DNA of 7,227 nucleotides, taken from NCBI GenBank assembly GCA_028678445.1, contig JAJRDJ010000321.1, positions 1-7,227 of the forward strand. Reading direction: 5' to 3'. This document shows positions 1 through 6,396 of this stretch, piece after piece. This DNA is from Methylococcaceae bacterium (GTDB lineage Bacteria; Pseudomonadota; Gammaproteobacteria; Methylococcales; Methylococcaceae). The notes below the pieces were generated by a model. That model had not been told where the DNA came from and ran no database searches. It worked only from the letters and a program-made list of their open reading frames with translations. Position numbers and translations under genes: made by a program. The stretch's first letter is position 1, and each line of letters begins with the position of its first letter.

Positions 1-1
1 C

Positions 2-810
2 AGTGCCACGGTCGTGCGCTTCGGGTACTCGGCGGGACAGCAACGGTGCCGCTGCAAGGACTGCGGCAAGACCTTTATGGCACTGACCGGAACGCCCGTG
101 CAACGCTTGCGGGAACGGGAGAAATGGGTGGCCTATACGGACTGCATGAGCCAGGGTTTGACGCTTCGGGCCAGTGCCGCGGCGGTGGGGCTGACGGTAG
201 ATCGGGCCTTCCGCTGGCGCCACCGCTTCCTGGAATGCCTTGCAGAACAGCGTCCCACGGGACTGACCGGCCTCGTCGCAGCCGATGAAACGCTGTTCCG
301 GCGTTCGTTCAAAGGCCAACGCCAAGGTTTGCCACGCGCCGCCAAGTCGCGCGGTGGACCGGCGGCAGAGGGCACGGCGGGCGAGCGTGTCAGCGTGTCA
401 GCGTGTGGGTCGCGATGCAGCGGGGGACCCGGCTCGCCACCGATCAGGTGCTGAGCGATGGGAGTGCCACGGCGATGACGGCGGTCTTGCGGCCGGCGGT
501 CGCCCCCGACGCCCTACTCAGTACCGACGGCAATCCCAGTTACCGCGTGGTGGCCACTGCTTTGGGTATCGGTGCGAGTCGCTTCGTGGCGAGCTACGCC
601 GGACACGGCGGTGACGGTGTCTGGCACGTCCAGAACGTGAATGCTTACGACCGTCGACTGAAGGGTTGGATGGCACGGTTTCATGGGGTGGCCACCCAGT
701 ACCTGCATTACTACCTCGGCTGGCGCCGCTTGCTGGATCGTTTCCAAGAGGCTGTCACTCCTCAGCAATTCCTGTTTCATGCATTGCGTCAGGAGTACAT
801 CAACATCTGA
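2..810 (+). pseudogene. IS1595-family (ISXO2-like) transposase, 5' partial and frameshifted
   Basis: This is a DDE-type transposase remnant. The frame is open from base 2, and the first CxxC of the N-terminal zinc ribbon must lie upstream; the second half is visible as RCRCKDCGKTF (44-76). After it comes the family stretch ALTGTPVQRLREREKW and a helix-turn-helix-like region. The first catalytic Asp is in AADET (codon 284-286). At about 391-406 the frame shifts, and coding continues in another frame from about 403. There the second Asp lies in STDGNPSYR (526-528), followed by HVQNVNAYDRRLKGWM (about 625-672), where an Asn probably replaces Glu as the third catalytic residue, as in some members of this family. 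The C-terminal part GVATQYLHYYLGWRRLLD is also typical. Removing one 8-bp repeat unit restores an unbroken frame to the TGA at 808. A GTG at 14 is not the real start. Confidence 0.88.
383..406 (+). repeat. Tandem 8-bp repeat that causes the transposase frameshift
   Basis: Three consecutive 8-mers occur: gagcgtgt (383-390), cagcgtgt (391-398) and cagcgtgt (399-406). The last two are identical. Deleting one copy gives codons reading E-R-V-S-V-W-V-A-M, which joins the two transposase frames without a break. An extra copy of an 8-mer shifts the frame by two bases and explains the disruption completely. Slipped-strand duplication of a preexisting near-repeat is the simplest cause. Confidence 0.9.
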
Positions 811-824
811 GCTGAATATAGCCC

Positions 825-1139
825 TGTGGAGGGGTTTTGGGTGACTGGCATCCCTACTCCGACTAACCGTACGTGTGGGGTAAGCAGGGATAAATGTTTT
901 TTGACGGGCCTTGGACCGCTTCAAAAGAAGCGCCGTGCTTCCCTCTCCTGGCCGTGAATGCAACATCAAGCCGTTGGTGCCGCTTGCCCCCCGAAAAGCC
1001 GGGAGCGCGAAAATCCCGTGAAGTTGTTGATGGGTGGTGTCAGGCGGATTCCCGGAGATGTAGCGCACCGCGAATCAGTCGGGCCATTCGGGGGGGGCCA
1101 TGCAAACATGGCCCCCCCGCTGCGGAAGGGCGGGGTGAA
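825..1139. other. Intergenic region between IS remnant and hpnH, no credible gene
   Basis: About 315 bases lie between the probable IS end and the hpnH stop codon. Short open frames here show no recognisable protein and no good ribosome site. Two structures stand out. One is a partial inverted repeat at about 850-891 (atccct ... agggat) whose minus strand contains CACGTACGGTT. The other is the strong hairpin at 1091-1118, listed separately. I see no tRNA, CRISPR repeat or other RNA gene that I can name. Confidence 0.6.
1091..1118 (-). terminator. Perfect 12-bp GC-rich hairpin downstream of hpnH, possible terminator
   Basis: The left arm gggggggccatg (1091-1102) and right arm catggccccccc (1107-1118) pair perfectly around a 4-base loop, caaa. 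Nine of the twelve pairs are G-C. The hairpin begins 21 bases beyond the hpnH stop codon on the minus strand, where a terminator is expected. It lacks the following run of U on either strand, so it is not a classical intrinsic terminator. It could act as a 3' mRNA-stabilising stem or a Rho-assisted pause site. Confidence 0.45.
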
Positions 1140-2243
1140 TTAATCGACTACTTCAATCGGGATGGTGCGCCGGCTCTTTGCCGTTGACGCATTGTCATAC
1201 TCGGGGACTGGCTCCTCGGCCATCGGCCCGGAGATACGCGGCCCCATGAACGCGACCCAGGCCGCTTTCAACGGATGCTGCATGGCATCCTCCACTGCGG
1301 TCGCTTCATATCCGCAATGCGCCATGCAGTTGGCGCATTTGGGGTTCTTGGAGTTGCCGTATTTGTCCCAGGGCGTTTCTTCCATCAGCGCCTTGAAGGA
1401 AGGCGCGTAACCCTCGTCCACCAGCAAATAGCATGGTTTCTGCCAGCCAAAGACATTGCGGGTCGGGTTGCCCCAGGGGGTGCAGTTGTAGCTCTGATTA
1501 CCGGCCAGGAAATCCAGGTAGAGGCTTGAGTGATTCAGCTGCCATTTGCGTCCTCGTCCCAGCTTGAAGACGTCGCGGAACAATTGCTTGCTGTCGCGCA
1601 TCTTGATGAAGATATCCTGCTGGGGCGCATGCTCGTAGCTGAAACCCGGTGCGATCGTCGAGCCCTCGACGCCCAGTTCGTTGCAGTAATCGAGAAATGC
1701 CGCGATCTCGGACGCACCTTCGTTCTGGAACAGGGTGCAGTTGATGGTCACCCGGAAGCCGCGGCTTTTCGCCAGCTTGATGGCATCCACCGCCCGGTCA
1801 AATACCCCTTGCTGGCACACCGAGGCATCGTGGCGTTCTTCATTGCCGTCAAGATGAATGGAAAAGGTCAGGAAAGGCGAGGGCGTGTAATCATCGATGC
1901 GCTTTTTTAGCAACAGTGCATTAGTACACAGGTAAACGTACTTGCCGCGCTGTATCATGCCCTCGACTACCTGCGGCAGTTCCTTATGCAGCAGCGGCTC
2001 ACCACCCGCTATGGATACGATTGGCGCCCCGCATTCATCGACAGCGGCGAGACATTCGTCCAAGCTCAGGCGGCGGTTAAGAATATCATCCGGATAATCA
2101 ATTTTCCCACAACCCGCGCAGGCGAGGTTGCAACGGAAAAGCGGCTCGAGCATGAGCACCAGCGGGTATTTTTTGTTGCCGGAAAGCTTCTGCCTGAGAA
2201 GATACTTTGCAACAGTCAACTGCTGCCTTAATGGAACGCCCAT
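1140..2243 (-). CDS. hpnH: HpnH, radical SAM adenosylhopane synthase
   Basis: HpnH is a cytosolic radical SAM enzyme that adds the 5'-deoxyadenosyl radical of SAM to diploptene, giving adenosylhopane, the first step of the C35 side chain. The 367-residue product is about the usual family length. The [4Fe-4S] motif is C38-x3-C42-x2-C45 within LFRCNLACAGCGKIDYP, and a SAM-binding GGEP lies at 80-83. Other family stretches are VDECGAPIVSI (68-78), LCTNALLLKK (105-114) and FLAGNQSYNCTPWGNPTRN (245-263). A C-terminal cysteine group C303-x2-C306-x3-C310 precedes GYEATA, and C254 and C271 are further candidates for metal or structural roles. The ATG at 2243 has a GGAGG four bases upstream (2248-2252), and the N-terminus MGVPLRQQL fits the family. 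It is transcribed away from sqs-shc-hpnG-hpnN, from a shared intergenic region. The family match is recalled from memory but extends over the whole length. Confidence 0.96.
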   Translation of the reverse strand: MGVPLRQQLTVAKYLLRQKLSGNKKYPLVLMLEPLFRCNLACAGCGKIDYPDDILNRRLSLDECLAAVDECGAPIVSIAGGEPLLHKELPQVVEGMIQRGKYVYLCTNALLLKKRIDDYTPSPFLTFSIHLDGNEERHDASVCQQGVFDRAVDAIKLAKSRGFRVTINCTLFQNEGASEIAAFLDYCNELGVEGSTIAPGFSYEHAPQQDIFIKMRDSKQLFRDVFKLGRGRKWQLNHSSLYLDFLAGNQSYNCTPWGNPTRNVFGWQKPCYLLVDEGYAPSFKALMEETPWDKYGNSKNPKCANCMAHCGYEATAVEDAMQHPLKAAWVAFMGPRISGPMAEEPVPEYDNASTAKSRRTIPIEVVD

Positions 2244-2273
2244 GAGTCCTCCGCGGAATAGTAACGTTGAACC

Positions 2274-2367
2274 GGTTAGCCAGCCACGCTGGCACCCTGA
2301 TTTCGCCGAATCTCACCCCTTATTATTACGGGTTCCGGCGGGAGGAGACAAGCCTGCCGCCTCGGCA
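2274..2367 (-). promoter_or_regulatory. Hairpin-rich 5' leader of hpnH
   Basis: The predicted hpnH transcript would have a leader of about 137 bases. It contains several short inverted repeats in a row: TGCCG/CGGCA (2355-2359 with 2363-2367), GATT/AATC around a six-base centre (about 2299-2312), and gccagc/gctggc with a three-base loop (2279-2293). The last extends by ggt/acc (2274-2276 with 2294-2296) across a two-base bulge. It lies about 30 bases from the start codon and 20 from the Shine-Dalgarno sequence. I recognise no known riboswitch class, including SAM riboswitches. A regulatory role is inference. Confidence 0.35.
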
Positions 2368-2386
2368 ATAGAAATATTTGTTGAGC

Positions 2387-2415
2387 ATTTTAATGGGGAG
2401 TTGCTTTTTTCTCAA
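2387..2415 (-). promoter_or_regulatory. Predicted sigma70-type promoter for hpnH
   Basis: On the minus strand, TTGAGA (2415-2410) is a 5-of-6 match to the -35 consensus. A 17-base spacer leads to TAAAAT (2392-2387), a 5-of-6 match to the -10 consensus. Transcription would start near 2380, about 137 bases before the hpnH ATG. The site lies in the AT-rich middle of an otherwise GC-rich window, which supports it. Confidence 0.55.
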
Positions 2416-2441
2416 CTATTTTAGTCAAAAAACAACATTGC

Positions 2442-2469
2442 TTGACGTAAAACACAAAAACGTTAGAAT
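2442..2469 (+). promoter_or_regulatory. Predicted sigma70-type promoter for sqs-shc-hpnG-hpnN
   Basis: TTGACG (2442-2447) and TAGAAT (2464-2469) are each 5-of-6 matches to the -35 and -10 consensus and are separated by 16 bases. Transcription would start near 2476, giving a leader of about 94 bases before the sqs ATG. Its -35 box is 26 bases from that of the divergent hpnH promoter (gap 2416-2441), so the two polymerases would bind back to back. Confidence 0.6.
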
Positions 2470-2569
2470 TTTGTACCTTACTTCCATAATGCGCGCGTCG
2501 ATCCCATCGTGACAGACCGACTCCGAAAGCAACGCCAATCAAAGACTTGAAGGAAACAGCTTTCAACGC

Positions 2570-3637
2570 ATGAGTTCCACCATTCATCCCGCCCCTAGCG
2601 CAGCCCTCACCTCCCTGGGCGATGACGCGTTCCAGGACCACCTGCTACAGGGGGTTTCCCGCACCTTTGCCCTGACGATCCCGCAGCTGCCGCCCCCCCT
2701 GGCAAAGCCGGTTGCGAACGCTTACCTGCTGTGCCGGATCGTCGATACGATCGAGGACGAGGTGGCGCTGGATTCCACTCAGAAGCGCCGTTTCTGTAAC
2801 CAGTTCGCGCATGTTGTCCGGGGCCAGCGACCGCCGGGCGTATTGAGTGACGCGCTAGCCCCTCTGCTATCCACCACGACGCTGCCCGCCGAGCATGAGC
2901 TAATCCGGGTCATCCCGAGGGTCATCGACATCACCCGCCAGTTCGATGCGGAGCAGCAGGAAGCCTTGGCCTTGTGCGTGGAGATCATGGCGCAAGGGAT
3001 GGCTGAGTTTCAGGACCGCGACCTCAGCGCGGGCTTGGGTACGCTGCAAGAACTGGATCGTTATTGCTACTACGTGGCGGGTGTCGTCGGTGAAATGCTG
3101 ACTCGCCTGTTCAGTCACTATTCGCCAGAAATTGGCGCACACCGGGATGAAATGATGAGGCTGGCCGTTTCCTTCGGGCAGGGGCTGCAGATGACCAACA
3201 TTCTCAAGGATCTCTGGGATGATCATGAGCGTGATGTCTGCTGGCTTCCTCAGGAGATTTTCGACCGGACCGGTGGTTTTCCCTTGAGTGAGCTCCGTCC
3301 TGGTCACCAGGATCCGCGCTTCCGCGCCGGCTTCCTGGAGCTGATTGGCGTGGCCCACGGACATCTCCGGAATGCGCTGCGTTATACGTTGCTGATCCCA
3401 CCCCACGAGACCGGGATCCGCGAATTCTGTCTGTGGGCGCTCGGCATGGCCGTGCTGACCCTGCGGAAAACCGCCAAAAATCCCGATTTCAATGCCTCGT
3501 CCGAGGTCAAGATCACGCGCCGGTCCGTCAAGGCCACCATTTTCACCAGCCGGATTTTGCGTTCCAGCAACAGCGGCCTTCGCGCCGCCTTCGCGCTGGC
3601 CGGCAAAGGTCTGCCATTCATAGCGCAGCCCGGTTAG
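2570..3637 (+). CDS. sqs: Squalene synthase (farnesyl-diphosphate farnesyltransferase type)
   Basis: This enzyme probably condenses two farnesyl diphosphates through presqualene diphosphate and reduces the product to squalene with NAD(P)H, feeding the cyclase encoded next door. The 355-residue protein has the trans-isoprenyl diphosphate synthase motifs: SRTFALTIPQLP (30-41), first Asp-rich motif D59-TIED (59-63), and second motif NILKDLWDD (210-218). DRYCYYVAGVVGEMLTRLF (163-181) closely resembles the YCHYVAGLVG segment of eukaryotic squalene synthase. That argues for true squalene synthase over phytoene synthase or HpnC/HpnD. No C-terminal membrane anchor is evident. The ATG at 2570 is the only reasonable start, although the nearest Shine-Dalgarno-like AAGGA (2550-2554) sits an unusually long 15 bases upstream. 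It is the first gene of the rightward operon, 57 bases ahead of shc with no terminator between. Whether it performs both half-reactions is inferred. Confidence 0.88.
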   Translation: MSSTIHPAPSAALTSLGDDAFQDHLLQGVSRTFALTIPQLPPPLAKPVANAYLLCRIVDTIEDEVALDSTQKRRFCNQFAHVVRGQRPPGVLSDALAPLLSTTTLPAEHELIRVIPRVIDITRQFDAEQQEALALCVEIMAQGMAEFQDRDLSAGLGTLQELDRYCYYVAGVVGEMLTRLFSHYSPEIGAHRDEMMRLAVSFGQGLQMTNILKDLWDDHERDVCWLPQEIFDRTGGFPLSELRPGHQDPRFRAGFLELIGVAHGHLRNALRYTLLIPPHETGIREFCLWALGMAVLTLRKTAKNPDFNASSEVKITRRSVKATIFTSRILRSSNSGLRAAFALAGKGLPFIAQPG

Positions 3638-3694
3638 ATCCCGTTTCATTCATTGCAGAGCTGAGAAGCCAACCAATCAGGGGACATCTCAACC

Positions 3695-5665
3695 ATGTTT
3701 AAAGATCATCACGACCCGTCCGAAATGACTGTGTATCTGAGGCCCTATCTGGCTCAGCAGACCGAAGACCCGGTGGAAAAAGGCATCACACGGGCCCGCG
3801 ACTTCCTGCTCGATAGGCAACATGCGGATGGTTACTGGGTGTTCGAGCTGGAGGCGGATTGCACCATCCCATCCGAATACATCCTGATGATGCACTTCAT
3901 GGACGAGATTGACATGGCACTGCAGGCCAAGATTGCCGTGTATCTGCGGGCCCATCAGCGGGAAGACGGCAGTTACTCGCTGTTTACCGGCGGACCCGGC
4001 GATGTCAGTTGTACCGTCAAGGTGTACTACGCGCTGAAGCTGGCGGGAGACGACATCGACTCCCCGCATATGCAGCAGGCCCGAAACTGGATACTCAGTC
4101 AGGGTGGCGCGGCCCATGCCAATGTGTTCACCCGCATCATGCTGGCGATGTTCCGGCAGGTGCCGTGGCGGGCCGTGCCATTCATCCCCGTGGAAATCAT
4201 GTTGCTGCCCAAGTGGTTCCCCTTCCATCTGGATAAGGTGGCCTATTGGTCGCGTACGGTGATGGTGCCGCTGTTCATTCTCTGCAGCCACAAGGTGACC
4301 GCCCGCAATCCGCAGCAAACCGGGGTCAGGGAGCTATTTACCGTCGATCCGGAACAGGAAAGAAACTACTTCTTCCATGTCAAGACGCCACTTGGCAGGC
4401 TGGTGCTCGGGCTGGAGCGCATTGGCTGCTCGCTGGAGCCGTTCATCCCCAAAAAACTCCGCGCCCGAGCTACCGAAAAAGCCCGGGACTGGTTTATCGA
4501 GCGACTGAATGGGGTCGATGGGCTGGGCGCCATTTTTCCGGCCATGGTCAATGCCTACGAGGCGCTAGACTGGCTGGGTTACCCGCCGGAGCATGACTTC
4601 CGCCGCATTGCTCGTGAGTCGATTGAACGGCTCTTGGTTATCAAGGAGGACCATGCCTATTGCCAGCCCTGCGTGTCACCCATTTGGGATACCGGCCTCA
4701 GCAGTCTGGCGCTGCAGGAAGTGACTAAGAATCACCCCGATGCCCGGACCGATGCCGCCTTGACAGCAGGACTCCGCTGGCTGGCCAGCAAGCAGCTGAC
4801 CGATGAGCCAGGCGACTGGCGAGTGCGGCGCCCGCATGTCGAGGGCGGCGGCTGGGCCTTCCAGTTTGAAAATACCCATTACCCGGACGTCGATGATTCG
4901 GCCGTCGTGGCGCATGCTTTGCTACAGGCCAATAGCGATGAATTCGCCGAGCCCCTGCGCCGCGCCGGTAACTGGATCGCCGGCATGCAGTCGCGGGGCG
5001 GCGGCTGGGGTGCCTTTGACGCCGACAACACCTATCACTATCTGAACCATATCCCCTTCGCCGATCATGGCGCGCTGCTGGACCCGCCGACCTCCGATGT
5101 CAGCGGCCGCTGCCTGATGTTCCTCGCCAAACTGGCCAAGCAGCGCCCGGATTTCCGCCCCGTGCTCGAAGACGCGCTAGTCTACCTCCGCAAGGAGCAG
5201 GAAGCCGATGGTTCCTGGTTTGGCCGTTGGGGCACCAACTATATCTACGGTACCTGGTCGGTGCTGGTCGGTTTCGAGACGGCCGGCGTTCCCAAGAGCG
5301 ACCCTGCCATTCGACGGGCGGTGGCCTGGCTCAAGAATATCCAGTGCAGCGATGGCGGCTGGGGCGAGGACAACTTCACTTACCATGACCCTGCAGCGGA
5401 AAAGCGCGGCCGCTTCCACACCAGCATGGCCTTCCACACCGCGCTTGCCTTGCTGGCCCTGCTGGCGGCCGGCGAAGCGGATTCACCTGAAGTTGCCGCC
5501 GGGATTGATTACCTGCTCCGCACCCAGGGTCCTGAGGGCCATTGGGACGATAAATACTTCAACGCGCCCGGCTTCCCCAAGGTCTTCTATCTCAAGTATC
5601 ACGGTTACGACAAGTTCTTTCCGCTATGGGCGTTGGCGCGTTTCCGCAATGAGCGCCATTGCTGA
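3695..5665 (+). CDS. shc: Squalene-hopene cyclase
   Basis: Shc (HpnF) is a monotopic membrane-associated class II triterpene cyclase that converts squalene to hopene and hopanol. The 656-residue length is normal. The catalytic general-acid motif DxDD is D398-V-D-D401, in HYPDVDDSAVVAH. QW-type repeats that stabilise the alpha/alpha barrels are seen around QHADGYWVF (42-50), QREDGSYSLF (88-97), QSRGGGWGAFD (432-442), QEADGSWFGRWG (502-513), QCSDGGWGEDN (550-560) and QGPEGHWDD (611-619). GGGWAFQFEN (384-393), just before the DxDD, is the expected active-site aromatic stretch. The N-terminal DYWVFELEAD-like region, here GYWVFELEADCTIPSEY, is also typical. The ATG at 3695 has AGGGGA (3679-3684) ten bases upstream. 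The gene follows sqs directly, and its stop overlaps the start of hpnG, so the substrate supplier, cyclase and tailoring enzyme are made together. Nothing in the sequence suggests loss of activity. Confidence 0.97.
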   Translation: MFKDHHDPSEMTVYLRPYLAQQTEDPVEKGITRARDFLLDRQHADGYWVFELEADCTIPSEYILMMHFMDEIDMALQAKIAVYLRAHQREDGSYSLFTGGPGDVSCTVKVYYALKLAGDDIDSPHMQQARNWILSQGGAAHANVFTRIMLAMFRQVPWRAVPFIPVEIMLLPKWFPFHLDKVAYWSRTVMVPLFILCSHKVTARNPQQTGVRELFTVDPEQERNYFFHVKTPLGRLVLGLERIGCSLEPFIPKKLRARATEKARDWFIERLNGVDGLGAIFPAMVNAYEALDWLGYPPEHDFRRIARESIERLLVIKEDHAYCQPCVSPIWDTGLSSLALQEVTKNHPDARTDAALTAGLRWLASKQLTDEPGDWRVRRPHVEGGGWAFQFENTHYPDVDDSAVVAHALLQANSDEFAEPLRRAGNWIAGMQSRGGGWGAFDADNTYHYLNHIPFADHGALLDPPTSDVSGRCLMFLAKLAKQRPDFRPVLEDALVYLRKEQEADGSWFGRWGTNYIYGTWSVLVGFETAGVPKSDPAIRRAVAWLKNIQCSDGGWGEDNFTYHDPAAEKRGRFHTSMAFHTALALLALLAAGEADSPEVAAGIDYLLRTQGPEGHWDDKYFNAPGFPKVFYLKYHGYDKFFPLWALARFRNERHC

Positions 5666-6396
5666 CGGTGCCCCCGATCGGCATTGTTGTCGCCCTGCCG
5701 GCCGAAGCCAGAACCGTCGTTCGCCAGCGGCTGGAATTCGAGAGTCTGCATGAGCTGCCGGGGGGGCACTGGCTAACCGTTTCCGGCGCGGGTCCAGAGA
5801 ATGCGCATGGGGCCGCCAGCCGCCTGCTGGATCATAACGTCGAGGGGCTGATGAGCTGGGGATGCGCGGCCGCCATTGCCCATCACCTGCTGCCTGGCCA
5901 CCTGGTTTTGCCCGAGGTTGTCCTCGACGAGGAAGGACATGCCCATGCCGCTGATTCTGCCTGGCTTCGGCGATTGTCCACGAGCCTGCCGTCGGGGCTC
6001 CTGTCGCATGGTGGCCACCTCATTGAGAGCGCGCGGGTCGTCGGTACTCGTGCGGCCAAAGCCTCCCTGCACACGTCGACCGGCGCCATCGCCGTCGACA
6101 TGGAAAGCGGTGCCATCGCCCGCATAGCTCGTGCCCGGTGTGTGCCGTTCCTCGCCGTCAGGGCCATAGCCGACTCCGCCGCCATGGACGTTCCCCGCGC
6201 TGTGTCACGAGCCCTCAACCCCCGGGGGGATGTGCGCACGGCGGTCCTCCTGGCCCAACTCGCCCTTCACCCTTTGCAAATAGGTGAACTGATCGCGCTC
6301 GGCCGAGCGTTTGGCGCGGCCCTGCGCACCCTGTATCAGGTACGGCGGGCCGCCGGATCCGACTTCCGCTTCATAGCGCCTCCTGAACCACGATGA
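5659..6396 (+). CDS. hpnG: HpnG, adenosylhopane nucleosidase/phosphorylase
   Basis: HpnG belongs to the purine nucleoside phosphorylase/MTA-SAH nucleosidase superfamily and removes adenine from adenosylhopane, the product of HpnH, on the way to bacteriohopanetetrol. Of 245 residues, IGIVVALPAEARTV (7-20) is the first beta strand and substrate loop, SGAGPENAHGAA (42-53) the glycine-rich loop, and MSWGCAAAI (65-73) the core strand. VDMES (146-150) is the ribose-binding Met-Glu motif, and RAIADSA (168-174) carries the likely catalytic Asp172. The start is uncertain. A TTG at 5659 overlaps the shc stop by seven bases, while a GTG at 5668 begins two bases after that stop and would give MPPIGIVV. 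Neither has a clear Shine-Dalgarno sequence, and an in-frame TGA at 5650 excludes anything earlier. Translation probably depends on ribosomes finishing shc. The end overlaps hpnN by four bases. Confidence 0.93.
   Translation: MLTVPPIGIVVALPAEARTVVRQRLEFESLHELPGGHWLTVSGAGPENAHGAASRLLDHNVEGLMSWGCAAAIAHHLLPGHLVLPEVVLDEEGHAHAADSAWLRRLSTSLPSGLLSHGGHLIESARVVGTRAAKASLHTSTGAIAVDMESGAIARIARARCVPFLAVRAIADSAAMDVPRAVSRALNPRGDVRTAVLLAQLALHPLQIGELIALGRAFGAALRTLYQVRRAAGSDFRFIAPPEPR

Larger units (their letters stand above)
1..824 (+). mobile_element. Right part of an IS1595-like insertion sequence, left end outside the window
   Basis: The transposase reading frame is already open at the first bases, so the left end lies upstream of the window. 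The right end is inferred. Just after the transposase stop codon, bases 811-824 read gctgaatatagccc, whose reverse complement starts GGGCT. A terminal inverted repeat placed immediately after the stop would suit this kind of element. The matching left repeat and target-site duplication cannot be checked here, so the exact boundary is tentative. The element lies tail to tail with hpnH and marks one edge of the hopanoid cluster. Its transposase is broken, so it is unlikely to move on its own. Confidence 0.5.

Noticed and set aside
514..1068. 184-codon open frame on the minus strand opposite the transposase
   Set aside because: It runs antisense through recognisable transposase sequence into intergenic DNA, with no familiar motif; it is a by-product of high GC content.
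894..1187. 97-codon plus-strand open frame between the IS and hpnH
   Set aside because: It runs through the hairpin and into the 3' end of hpnH on the opposite strand, lacks a ribosome site and resembles nothing I know.
2244..2380. SAM riboswitch upstream of hpnH
   Set aside because: The leader has hairpins, but I could not match the conserved cores of the SAM riboswitch classes I know.
2489..2512. Seven-codon upstream open frame (M-R-A-S-I-P-S) in the sqs leader
   Set aside because: No Shine-Dalgarno sequence and no regulatory codon pattern; short frames like this are expected by chance.
2570..3637. Phytoene synthase or HpnC/HpnD identity for the first operon gene
   Set aside because: The YCYYVAG segment and the KDLWDD second motif fit squalene synthase better, and the neighbour is a squalene cyclase.
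2900..3649. 249-codon minus-strand open frame opposite sqs
   Set aside because: It is fully antisense to well-conserved squalene synthase sequence and has no domain of its own.
3689..4318. 209-codon minus-strand open frame opposite the start of shc
   Set aside because: It lies opposite the conserved N-terminus of the cyclase; its composition reflects the GC-rich complementary strand.
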